From NCBI RefSeq assembly GCF_024622975.1, contig NZ_JANJZT010000012.1:36300-100299 (forward strand): 64,000 bases of DNA, read 5' to 3'. Under the pieces are notes generated by a model. The model saw only the letters and a program-made list of their open reading frames with translations, did no database searches and was not told the origin of the DNA. Position numbers and translations under genes: made by a program. The DNA is from Blautia caecimuris. Lineage in GTDB: Bacteria > Bacillota > Clostridia > Lachnospirales > Lachnospiraceae. Shown here in pieces: positions 18,250 through 26,067 of this stretch; position 1 is the first letter of the stretch, and each line of letters starts with the position of its first letter.

Positions 18250-18948
18250 ATGGAAAAAAAATTAGAGCAGATCAAGGGACATCTGATAGTATCCTGTCAG
18301 GCGCTTCCTCATGAGCCTCTTCATTCTTCCTTTATTATGGGCAGAATGGCAAGAGCGGCAGCGGAAGGAGGAGCAATGGGAATCCGGGCCAATACCAGGG
18401 AGGATATTGAGGAAATCAAAAAGAACGTAGATCTTCCTGTTATTGGAATTGTAAAAAGAGATTATCCGGACAGCAAGGTGTATATTACTCCTACCATGAA
18501 GGAAATTGATGAGCTTATGGAAGTAAAGCCGGAAATTATAGCTGTTGACGCTACCATTTCTTTAAGACCGGGAAATGTGACTCTGGATGAATTTTACCAT
18601 CAGATCCGTGAAAAATATCCGGAGCAGATGCTTATGGCAGACTGTTCTACAGTAGAAGAGGCGCTTCATGCAGACGAGCTTGGATTTGATTTTATTGGAA
18701 CGACTATGGTTGGCTATACAGAGCAGAGTAAGGGAGACAGGATCGAGGCTAATGACTTTGAGATCATCCGTACAATTTTAAGTAAGGTAAAACATCATGT
18801 GATCGCAGAAGGAAATATCAACACACCGGAAAAAGCCAGAAGAGTGGTGGAACTGGGCTGTTACAGTGTGGTTGTAGGTTCTATTATCACAAGACCTCAG
18901 CTGATTACAAAATCTTTTACAGAAGAAATGAAAAAAGCAGAGAAATAA
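18250..18948 (+). CDS. nanE: N-acylglucosamine-6-phosphate 2-epimerase (NanE)
   Basis: A 232-residue TIM-barrel enzyme converting N-acetylmannosamine-6-P into N-acetylglucosamine-6-P in sialic-acid breakdown. It shows LIVSCQALPHEPL at the start, a VIGIVKRDYP strand with the catalytic lysine, and the C-terminal phosphate-binding loops (AEGNINTPEKA and VVGSIITRP). The frame extends 12 codons upstream, but GGAAAGGAG sits directly ahead of the ATG at 18250, where the family begins. First gene of the nan operon, followed 33 bp later by the lyase gene. Confidence 0.94.
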   Translation: MEKKLEQIKGHLIVSCQALPHEPLHSSFIMGRMARAAAEGGAMGIRANTREDIEEIKKNVDLPVIGIVKRDYPDSKVYITPTMKEIDELMEVKPEIIAVDATISLRPGNVTLDEFYHQIREKYPEQMLMADCSTVEEALHADELGFDFIGTTMVGYTEQSKGDRIEANDFEIIRTILSKVKHHVIAEGNINTPEKARRVVELGCYSVVVGSIITRPQLITKSFTEEMKKAEK

Positions 18949-18981
18949 ATCATAAGGGAATACCCCAGGAGGAATGTTATT

Positions 18982-19911
18982 ATGAGTAAATTGGATAAGT
19001 ATAAAGGAATTATTCCGGCTTTTTATGCATGCTATGACGCAGAAGGCAATGTAAGTCCGGAAGGTGTTCGCGCTCTCACCCGTTATTATATTGACAAGGG
19101 AGTAAAGGGCGTTTATGTAAATGGTTCTTCAGGCGAATGTATTTATCAGAGTGTAGAAGAACGTAAGCTTATCATCGAAAACGTAATGGCTGTGGCAAAA
19201 GGAAAATTAACCGTGATCAACCATGTTGCCTGCAACAATACGAAGGACAGTGTGGAGCTTGCAAAGCATTCTGAAAGCGTAGGAGTTGATGCGATTGCGT
19301 CCATTCCGCCTATTTATTTCAGACTTCCGGAGTACTCTATTGCAGCGTACTGGAATGAGATCAGCGAGGCAGCGCCGAACACAGACTTTATTATTTATAA
19401 CATTCCTCAGCTTGCAGGAACAGCGCTTACAATGAGCCTGTTTGCAGAAATGATGAAAAATCCAAGAGTAGTGGGCGTAAAAAATTCTTCCATGCCTACA
19501 CAGGATATCCAGATGTTTAAATCAGCAGGGAAGGCTGCAAAGGGCGAGTTTGTAGTATTTAACGGCCCGGATGAGCAGTTTGTGGCAGGACGTGCAATTG
19601 GCGCTGACGGAGGAATCGGCGGAACCTATGGAGTGATGCCGGAACTGTTCCTGAAATTAAATGAACTGATCGTAGCCGGCGAAAGAGATACTGCAGCAGC
19701 TCTTCAGTATGACATTAATGAGATTATTTACAAAATGTGCTCCAGCCATGCAAACATGTATGCAGTGGCAAAAGAGATTCTCCGCATAAATGAAAATGTA
19801 GACCTGGGCGGTGTGCGTAAGCCTCTTGAAAATCTTCAGGAAGCCGATAAGGCGGTTGCAGCAGAGGCAGCAGCAATGATAAAAGCAGCAAAGGATAAAT
19901 ATCTGGCTTAA
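18982..19911 (+). CDS. nanA: N-acetylneuraminate lyase family aldolase
   Basis: A 309-residue class I aldolase of the DHDPS/NanA superfamily that splits N-acetylneuraminate into pyruvate and N-acetylmannosamine. The GSSGE pyruvate-binding motif is in VNGSSGECIYQS, the tyrosine in IIYNIPQ, and the Schiff-base lysine in VVGVKNSS. Length fits NanA. Its position between nanE and a sodium-solute symporter, with nanK downstream, strongly supports sialic-acid specificity rather than dihydrodipicolinate synthesis. Confidence 0.9.
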   Translation: MSKLDKYKGIIPAFYACYDAEGNVSPEGVRALTRYYIDKGVKGVYVNGSSGECIYQSVEERKLIIENVMAVAKGKLTVINHVACNNTKDSVELAKHSESVGVDAIASIPPIYFRLPEYSIAAYWNEISEAAPNTDFIIYNIPQLAGTALTMSLFAEMMKNPRVVGVKNSSMPTQDIQMFKSAGKAAKGEFVVFNGPDEQFVAGRAIGADGGIGGTYGVMPELFLKLNELIVAGERDTAAALQYDINEIIYKMCSSHANMYAVAKEILRINENVDLGGVRKPLENLQEADKAVAAEAAAMIKAAKDKYLA

Positions 19912-19936
19912 ATGCCAGATGAGAGGGAGGTAATTT

Positions 19937-21448
19937 ATGCAGGGATTTACAGTGATTGATCTTGTTATTCTGATCGTATATCTGGCTGCGGTTTTGTTTG
20001 CAGGCCTTCATTTTGCAAAAAAAGAAATGAAGGGAAAAGAATACTTTAAGGGTGACGGAACAGTGCCGTGGTGGGTAACTTCTGTTTCCATTTTTGCAAC
20101 ACTTTTAAGCCCGATCTCTTTCCTGTCTCTGGCAGGAAACTCGTATGCGGGAACATGGATCATGTGGTTTGCACAGCTTGGCATGCTTCTGGCAATTCCG
20201 GTAACCATCCGTTTCTTCCTGCCAATTTACAGCAAGCTGGATATTGATACTGCCTATCATTATCTGGAACTGCGTTTTAAAAGCAAAGGACTCCGTGTTC
20301 TGGGCGCAGTAATGTTTATTGTATATCAGATCGGACGTATGTCCATTATTATGTATCTGCCGTGTATGGTGCTGTCAAATCTTATGGGAATCAATGTAAA
20401 TATCCTGATCATTATCATGGGTGTGATCGCGATTATCTATTCCTATACAGGCGGACTGAAATCCGTACTCTGGACAGATTTTATCCAGGGATCCGTACTT
20501 CTGATCGGCGTTACCTTTGGCCTGTTTTTCCTGCTGTTTCATATTGACGGCGGACTCGGAGCGATTTTCCATGAGTTTACTGCAGGCCACAAATTCCTGG
20601 CAGCAGATCAGCCTATATTTGATGCAAATATTCTGAAAGACAGTGTATTTCTTCTTATCATAGGCGCCGGATTCAATACAATGGGTTCTTATGTATCCAG
20701 CCAGGATATTGTACAGCGTTTTACAACTACAACAGACAGAAAAAAACTGAACAAGATGATGCTTGCAAACGGAGCGCTTTCCATTTTTATTGCAACAGTA
20801 TTCTATCTTATCGGAACAGGCTTATATGTGTTCTACAATGTACAGGGAAATCAGCTTCCTCCGGCAGCGCAGCAGGATCAGATCTTTGCATCCTGGATCG
20901 CGTTTGAGCTTCCGGTAGGTATTACGGGTCTTCTTCTTGCAGCAATCTATGCAGCGGCACAGTCTACTCTGTCCACAGGTCTGAACTCTGTGGCATCCAG
21001 CTGGACACTGGATATCCAGGAGAGACTTTCCAAGAAGAAGCTCAGCTTTGAGACACAGACAAAGATCGGTCAGTATGTATCTCTTGTTGTAGGTATTTTC
21101 TCCATTATTGTTGCCATGGTACTGGCAAACGGCGGAGTAAAATCTGCTTACGAGTGGTTTAACGGATTTATGGGACTGGTTCTCGGAATTCTGATCGGAA
21201 CCTTTATTCTTGGCGCATTTACAAAGGTAGCAAATACTTTTGGCGCAACTGTAGCGTTTATTGCGGCTTCTGCAGTTATGATCTACATTAAATATTTTAT
21301 TCCTGCAGACAGAGTATCTATCTGGTCCTACTCAATTATTTCTATTGCAGTATCTCTGGTGGTAGGTATTCCTGCAAGTATGATCTGGAGAAAAATAAAA
21401 GGAGATCAGTCAAAGCCGGCTCCCAATACAACTATTTACAAACATTAA
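19937..21448 (+). CDS. Sodium:solute symporter, probable sialic-acid transporter
   Basis: A 503-residue integral membrane protein of the SSS family with about 13 hydrophobic spans. Family features include the N-terminal DLVILIVYLAAVLFAG helix, WWVTSVSIFATLLSPISFL, the YTGGLKSVLWTDFIQ segment of the core and AAAQSTLSTGLNSVAS near the sodium site. SSS members serve as sialic-acid importers in several gut bacteria, and here the gene lies between the lyase and NanK, so import of N-acetylneuraminate is the most likely role. The substrate is inferred from context only. Confidence 0.88.
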   Translation: MQGFTVIDLVILIVYLAAVLFAGLHFAKKEMKGKEYFKGDGTVPWWVTSVSIFATLLSPISFLSLAGNSYAGTWIMWFAQLGMLLAIPVTIRFFLPIYSKLDIDTAYHYLELRFKSKGLRVLGAVMFIVYQIGRMSIIMYLPCMVLSNLMGINVNILIIIMGVIAIIYSYTGGLKSVLWTDFIQGSVLLIGVTFGLFFLLFHIDGGLGAIFHEFTAGHKFLAADQPIFDANILKDSVFLLIIGAGFNTMGSYVSSQDIVQRFTTTTDRKKLNKMMLANGALSIFIATVFYLIGTGLYVFYNVQGNQLPPAAQQDQIFASWIAFELPVGITGLLLAAIYAAAQSTLSTGLNSVASSWTLDIQERLSKKKLSFETQTKIGQYVSLVVGIFSIIVAMVLANGGVKSAYEWFNGFMGLVLGILIGTFILGAFTKVANTFGATVAFIAASAVMIYIKYFIPADRVSIWSYSIISIAVSLVVGIPASMIWRKIKGDQSKPAPNTTIYKH

Positions 21449-21460
21449 TCAGCAGCACAG

Positions 21461-21503
21461 AATCAGCCTGGTCTTTCTTCTAAGCAAGTCCAGGCTGATT
21501 ATT
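21461..21503 (+). terminator. Hairpin after the symporter gene
   Basis: AATCAGCCTGG pairs with CCAGGCTGATT around an 18-base loop. Only a short T run follows, so it may be a partial terminator or an RNA-stability element within the nan operon. Confidence 0.5.
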
Positions 21504-21529
21504 TCAATAAAAAACAGGAGGAAAATAAA

Positions 21530-21982
21530 ATGATATTTGGAAATATAAAAGACGTTGAGGAATATGGATTTCTGGAGGAAAACGTATTAAAATGTTTAGA
21601 GTATGCAAAAAATAATGAACTTGTGGATTTTGAAAAAGGAAGTCATGAAATAGAGGGTGACAACCTGTTTGTTAATATTGTAGAATATGAGACAACAACA
21701 CCGGAAAACAGAATCTGGGAAGCGCATCGCCAGTATCTGGATCTTCATCTGATGCTGAAGGGAACAGAGGAGATTGATGTGAACTTTATTGACAATATGG
21801 TACAGAAGGAATTTGTGGAAAAAGATGATTTTCTTCCTCTGGAAGGAGAAAAAAACAGCCATGTAGTTCTTTCTGCCGGTGATTTCCTGATCTGTTATCC
21901 AAAAGACGGACACAGAACAGCTATACAGGTAAACGGACCTGAACAGATCAAAAAGGCTATTTTTAAGATCAGAATTAAATAA
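21530..21982 (+). CDS. nanQ: YhcH/YjgK/YiaL family sugar-anomer protein (NanQ-like)
   Basis: A 150-residue cupin-fold protein. The pattern EIEGDNLFVNIVEYETTTPENRIWEAHRQYLDLHLMLKGTE (seen at about residues 40-85) is characteristic, with the metal-ligand histidines in EAHRQYLDLH and a later CYPKDGHR. The E. coli homologue NanQ/YhcH speeds the opening of sialic-acid anomers. It lies within the sialic-acid operon, preceded by AGGAGG. Family membership is clear; the exact reaction is inferred from context. Confidence 0.88.
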   Translation: MIFGNIKDVEEYGFLEENVLKCLEYAKNNELVDFEKGSHEIEGDNLFVNIVEYETTTPENRIWEAHRQYLDLHLMLKGTEEIDVNFIDNMVQKEFVEKDDFLPLEGEKNSHVVLSAGDFLICYPKDGHRTAIQVNGPEQIKKAIFKIRIK

Positions 21983-22009
21983 TCAGTAAACAGATAAAGG
22001 AGCGGCAGG

Positions 22010-22894
22010 ATGAAGGAATATATCTGTATTGATATTGGAGGCACTTCTATAAAGCACGGCGTGGTACGAGAGGACGGAACCTTTGCTGTTACAGGAGAAA
22101 TGCCCACACAGGCCATGGAATATGGCGGCCCCGGGATTATGGAAAAAGCAAAGAAGATCGTTGAAGTTTACAGGGAAGAGTATCAGCCGGAAGGAATCTG
22201 CATTTCCACAGCCGGAATGGTAGACTGCGAGAAAGGAAAAATTACTTATGCAGCTCCTCTGATCCCCAACTATACAGGCACAGAAATTAAAAAAACACTG
22301 GAAGATCTGTATGGGATTCCCTGTGAAGTAGAAAACGATGTAAACTGCGCCGGCCTTGCAGAACATTTTGCCGGAGCATCAAAAGGAAGCAGCATCAGTC
22401 TTTGCCTTACTATTGGTACAGGGATCGGCGGAGCTATTATCATTGACGGAAAAGTATTTCACGGATTTTCCGGAAGCGGATGTGAGGTAGGCTATATGCA
22501 TCTTCCGGGAGGCGAATTTCAGGACCTGGGAGCAAGCAGTATCCTTGTAAAAAAGACAGCGGAATATAAGCGCATAGATCCTGCATCCATCAATGGCAAA
22601 TATGTATTTGAACAGGCAAAGCAGGGAGACTCTGACTGTATACGCGCCATTCAGGAAATGTGTGAGGTTCTGGGAATGGGGATCGCAAACATCTGCTATG
22701 TAGTGAATCCGGAGGTAGTAGTTCTGGGAGGCGGAATTATGGCGCAGAAAGAATATCTGAAAGATATTCTGAGAGAAAGCCTTGATAAATATCTGATTCC
22801 GTCAGTTGCCCGGCATACCCGGATGGAGTTTGCACAGAATCAGAATCAGGCAGGAATGCTGGGAGCCTATTATCATTTTCGGTCAAGACACTAA
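22010..22894 (+). CDS. nanK: ROK-family sugar kinase, probable N-acetylmannosamine kinase
   Basis: A 294-residue ASKHA-fold kinase that would phosphorylate N-acetylmannosamine to feed NanE. The phosphate-binding DIGGTSIKHG is at residues 6-15, the catalytic aspartate in ENDVNCAGLAEH, and the adenosine loop in LTIGTGIGGAII. The ROK zinc motif CxCGxxGC is absent: after SGSGCEVGYMHLPGG the sequence goes straight to FQDLGASSILV, and the usual zinc-ligand histidine of the EhGH motif is tyrosine. Such zinc-less NanK enzymes are known in other anaerobes. Operon context makes the NanK role likely. Confidence 0.87.
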   Translation: MKEYICIDIGGTSIKHGVVREDGTFAVTGEMPTQAMEYGGPGIMEKAKKIVEVYREEYQPEGICISTAGMVDCEKGKITYAAPLIPNYTGTEIKKTLEDLYGIPCEVENDVNCAGLAEHFAGASKGSSISLCLTIGTGIGGAIIIDGKVFHGFSGSGCEVGYMHLPGGEFQDLGASSILVKKTAEYKRIDPASINGKYVFEQAKQGDSDCIRAIQEMCEVLGMGIANICYVVNPEVVVLGGGIMAQKEYLKDILRESLDKYLIPSVARHTRMEFAQNQNQAGMLGAYYHFRSRH

Positions 22895-22935
22895 GGAACT
22901 GTCAGCCGCACATAAACCGGAAGAGGAGGGGGAGC

Positions 22936-23745
22936 ATGGAAAATATTATTCCGCAGATGGAAGCTATTTACAGCAGCTTTACACCTTTGGAAAAAACAAT
23001 AGCGGATTTTTTTATCCATAATGATGAGAAAAAAGATCTGTCATCAAAAAGTGTGTCAAAAAAGCTTTTTGTGTCAGAAGCCTCCCTGTCCAGATTTGCA
23101 AAAAAATGCGGTTATAAAGGGTATCGGGAGTTTATTTTCTGTTACAAACAGTACGAATCGGGAATGAACAGGCAGCAGGCCAGCGATAATATCAAGCTTG
23201 TTTTTAACAGCTATCAGGAACTTCTGAATAAAAGCTATTCTCTGATCGATGAAGCCCAGATAGAACGTATCGTAAAGATCCTGACAGAAAAAAAGAGAAT
23301 TTATGTATATGGAAAAGGCAGCTCCGGTACAGTTGGAACAGAGATGAAGCTTCGGTTTATGCGCATCGGAGTAAATATTGAAGCCATCACAGACGAGCAT
23401 ATTATGAAAATGAACTCAGTTCTGCTGGATGGGGAGTGCGGCGTTATAGGAATCAGTATCAGCGGAAAAACAGAGACTGTTATAGATTCGCTTAAAGCAG
23501 CAAAAAAATGCGGTGCAGCCGTAGTACTTATGACATCCCGTAAAGAAAAGAAGTTTGAAGATTTCTGTGATGAGATCATGCTGTTTGCAGTGAAGGAAAA
23601 TCTGGAAAGAGGAAAAGATATTTCTCCTCAGTTTCCCATTCTTGTTATGATTGATATGCTGTATTCCAGAATACTCCGGACAGAAGGCTTCAGAAGAAGA
23701 GAAACTCTCCATGAATATACAATGGAAGCGTTGGACGAAAAATAA
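22936..23745 (+). CDS. MurR/RpiR-family transcriptional regulator
   Basis: A 269-residue DNA-binding sugar sensor. Residues 1-75 form the N-terminal helix-turn-helix (FTPLEKTIADFFI, then LFVSEASLSRFAKKCGYKGYREF). Residues about 110-245 form an SIS sugar-phosphate-binding domain with YVYGKGSSGTVG and IGISISGKTETV. As the last gene of the nan operon it is the obvious candidate to bind the GAAAGAACTTTC repeats between nagA and nanE and to respond to ManNAc-6-P or GlcNAc-6-P. That link is inferred. Confidence 0.9.
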   Translation: MENIIPQMEAIYSSFTPLEKTIADFFIHNDEKKDLSSKSVSKKLFVSEASLSRFAKKCGYKGYREFIFCYKQYESGMNRQQASDNIKLVFNSYQELLNKSYSLIDEAQIERIVKILTEKKRIYVYGKGSSGTVGTEMKLRFMRIGVNIEAITDEHIMKMNSVLLDGECGVIGISISGKTETVIDSLKAAKKCGAAVVLMTSRKEKKFEDFCDEIMLFAVKENLERGKDISPQFPILVMIDMLYSRILRTEGFRRRETLHEYTMEALDEK

Positions 23746-23759
23746 CAGGTGGTTCAGAG

Positions 23760-23790
23760 GGCGACCGGTCATTATGACTGGTCGCTTTTT
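23760..23790 (+). terminator. Terminator of the nan operon
   Basis: GCGACCGGTCAT and ATGACTGGTCGC pair (one G-T type mismatch) at 23761-23785, followed by TTTTT. It closes the nanE-to-rpiR transcription unit. Confidence 0.88.
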
Positions 23791-23958
23791 ATATACAAAT
23801 CCGGAAGGGCATGTAACTGCGTGCAGTGAAGAGACTGGCAGGAGGGAAAGGCGCAGGCTCTGGTCAGTTTGCTGTGGGCATAACAATAAAAGTAGTTCAG
23901 GGGCAGGAAATTGTGATATATTTGCAGAAAAAGAAAGGCTTATAAGGGAGGAGCACAT

Positions 23959-24960
23959 ATGAAGGCAGGTAAATTAAACGGACAGATAACAATAGGAGTA
24001 TTTTCATCTTCATCTCCTGTTTCGGCAACAGTTCCGGTACGTTATGACCGGGGCATAGAGTATTTAAAGTCCAGAGGCTATGAGATGATACACGGAAGTT
24101 TACAGGGAAAACAGGATTTTTACAGATCAGGAACTATTCAGCAGCGGGCAGAGGAATTTAATAATCTGCTGTATAACGAAAAAGTGCAGATTTTGATGGC
24201 ATCCATTGGAGGAAATAACACAAATTCGATTCTTCCGTATATTGATTATGAATATTTGAAAAAACATCCGAAAATAATTATCGGGTATTCAGATACCACT
24301 GCGCTGCTTCTTGCCATTTATGCGAAAACCGGACTGGTGACATTTTACGGTCCTGCAGTAGCGTCTTCCTTTGGGGAGCTGCCGCCTTTTGTGGACCGGA
24401 CTTTTGAGTACTTTGATTCCATGGTAAAAGGCAGGATCACCTGTCCCTATGATTATCCGATGCCGGAGTTCTGGACAGATGAATTTATTAAATGGGATGA
24501 ACAGGATCGTTCAAAGGCACAGTACAAAAATGACTGGATCTGCGTAAAGACGGGAATATGTCAGGGAAGGCTCATCGGTGGAAACTTGAATACCATGGAG
24601 GGATTTTTTGGAACAGAGTATATGCCTGAGATCCGGAAGGGAGATATTTTGTTTATAGAGGATTCCCTGAAGGATGCATGTACCATTGAGCGTTCCTTCT
24701 CATTGCTGAGGCTTGCCGGAGTATTTGACAGGGTAAGTGGAATTATCCTGGGAAAACATGAGAAATTTGACGATAACGGAACAGGAAGAAAGCCTTACGA
24801 AATTCTGCAGGAGGTTCTGGGAGAAACAGAGATTCCGGTTCTGGCAGAGTTTGACTGCTGTCATACACATCCCATGTTTACACTGCCTCTTGGCTGCCAG
24901 GTAAGACTGGATGCGGAGAATAAAACTGTTTCCCTGCTGGAAAGTCCGTTTGTACAGTGA
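23959..24960 (+). CDS. S66-family LD-carboxypeptidase (MccF-like)
   Basis: A 333-residue cytoplasmic serine peptidase. The catalytic serine is in IIGYSDTTALLLA, and the MccF-type pattern GGNLNTMEGFFGTEYMP and FIEDSLKDA precede the catalytic histidine in CCHTHPMFTLPLG. S66 enzymes either cleave L,D-bonds of murein tetrapeptides during recycling or, as MccF, detoxify microcin C-type nucleotide peptides. The length (333) is nearer to the MccF branch than to LdcA (about 305). A GGGAGG ribosome site fixes the start. It has its own unit after the nan terminator. Confidence 0.88.
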   Translation: MKAGKLNGQITIGVFSSSSPVSATVPVRYDRGIEYLKSRGYEMIHGSLQGKQDFYRSGTIQQRAEEFNNLLYNEKVQILMASIGGNNTNSILPYIDYEYLKKHPKIIIGYSDTTALLLAIYAKTGLVTFYGPAVASSFGELPPFVDRTFEYFDSMVKGRITCPYDYPMPEFWTDEFIKWDEQDRSKAQYKNDWICVKTGICQGRLIGGNLNTMEGFFGTEYMPEIRKGDILFIEDSLKDACTIERSFSLLRLAGVFDRVSGIILGKHEKFDDNGTGRKPYEILQEVLGETEIPVLAEFDCCHTHPMFTLPLGCQVRLDAENKTVSLLESPFVQ

Positions 24961-25208
24961 GATCGGAGAAGGCAGTTTCTTTTTTTACATTTGTGAAGGC
25001 GTCTGAGGTAAAGGATGTGAAAAAGTATAATCATGCAGTGTCAGTTTTGTGGAGTGCAGGTACAGTTTTATTTGAAATACTGGGGATTCCGCTGCTGTTT
25101 ATCAGGCAGAATTCGCCCTGGGCAATTTTTCTGGTGCTGGGAACAATGTTCTGGGTAATAGGAATCAGCGTTGCGTATATGCGGATTGAAGCCAGGTATA
25201 AAAAGTAA
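24957..25208 (+). CDS. Small two-span membrane protein, possibly N-terminally truncated
   Basis: An 83-residue frame starting with GTG that overlaps the previous stop. It has a KAVSFFTFVKASEVKDVKKYN lead-in, then two hydrophobic helices (about 30-48 and 52-70) and a charged end (MRIEARYKK). I recognise the pattern from small Firmicute membrane proteins that normally carry an extra N-terminal helix, which is missing here, and no ribosome site is visible. It may be a truncated copy or may be translated by coupling. Function is unknown. Confidence 0.55.
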   Translation: MRSEKAVSFFTFVKASEVKDVKKYNHAVSVLWSAGTVLFEILGIPLLFIRQNSPWAIFLVLGTMFWVIGISVAYMRIEARYKK

Positions 25209-25271
25209 AGCCGGGCAGGCAGGAGGCACAGACGGCATCTGAAAGCCGGGGGAAAATCAGGATGTAAAGTC

Positions 25272-25862
25272 AGTTCGGGAGAATTTCTCTCAGGGTTTTA
25301 TAAAGATGACAAACTTCTTCCGGTAATTACGCTTGTAATTCACTTTGGACCAGAGGAATGGGATGCTCCAATGGGGCTGCATGATATGATAAAGATTGAA
25401 GATCCGGAACTTTTATCATACATTCCAGACTACAGGATTAATCTGATCTCCCCATATAGTATTTCGGATATAAGCCTGGATCAGTTTCATACCAGCCTCC
25501 GGGAAGTGATTTTATTTATTAAATATTCAAAAGATAAAAACCGGCTTCGCAAAATTGTAACTGCAGATCCACATTTTTTGTCTGTGGACAGGAAAGCCGG
25601 ACAGGTGATAAAGATACTGACAGGAAGTGATTTTGAGATCAGGGAAGAGGAGGAAAAAATTGATATGTGTAAGGCTCTTGAGGATCTTAAGGAAGAAGGG
25701 CGTCAGGAAGGGTGGCAGGAAGGACGCCAGGATGGCATTAGAAAGCTCATCCTGAAAATACTGGCCAAAAACCAGTTTTCTTATGAGGAAATTGCAGACA
25801 TGACAGAAATGTCTGTAGAGGAAATCATGGAAATTGACAGGTCAGCTGCCGGACAGCAGTAA
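25272..25862 (+). pseudogene. Remnant of an Rpn-family PD-(D/E)XK nuclease/transposase-like protein
   Basis: The open frame to 25862 encodes the C-terminal two thirds of an Rpn-type protein. GEFLSGFYKDDKLLPVITLV and HFGPEEWDAPMGLHDM precede the first ATG at 25371 and are in frame, so homology begins before any usable start. The C-terminal part has the typical EGRQEGWQEGRQDG repeat and a final helix-turn-like segment. The N-terminal catalytic core with the D and ExQ/ExK residues is absent, the sequence before 25272 being unrelated. A 163-residue product from 25371 is possible but would lack nuclease residues. Confidence 0.75.
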
Positions 25863-25943
25863 AAGGTTCGGATAAACAAAGTTTTATCTTGGGTAAAGCA
25901 TGTATTTTGGGGCTGTTTTCTGCTGAAATCATGAAAATGTAAT

Positions 25944-26020
25944 TTGCTAAATCCTTATAAATATGCTAGTATTTAAAGAGCGATTCGTACCTGTCAGGCA
26001 TTGGCATGTCTGCCTGACAG
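25944..26020 (+). promoter_or_regulatory. metG promoter and leader hairpin
   Basis: TTGCTA (25944-25949), 17 bp and TAGTAT (25967-25972) are promoter candidates. In the leader CTGTCAGGCA (25991-26000) pairs perfectly with TGCCTGACAG (26011-26020) across a ten-base loop, with no T run. I see neither a T-box motif nor an S-box. Confidence 0.45.
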
Positions 26021-26067
26021 AGACGGCAGTTTATCATTTACAAAATACCCCAGGAGGATTTTTTATA

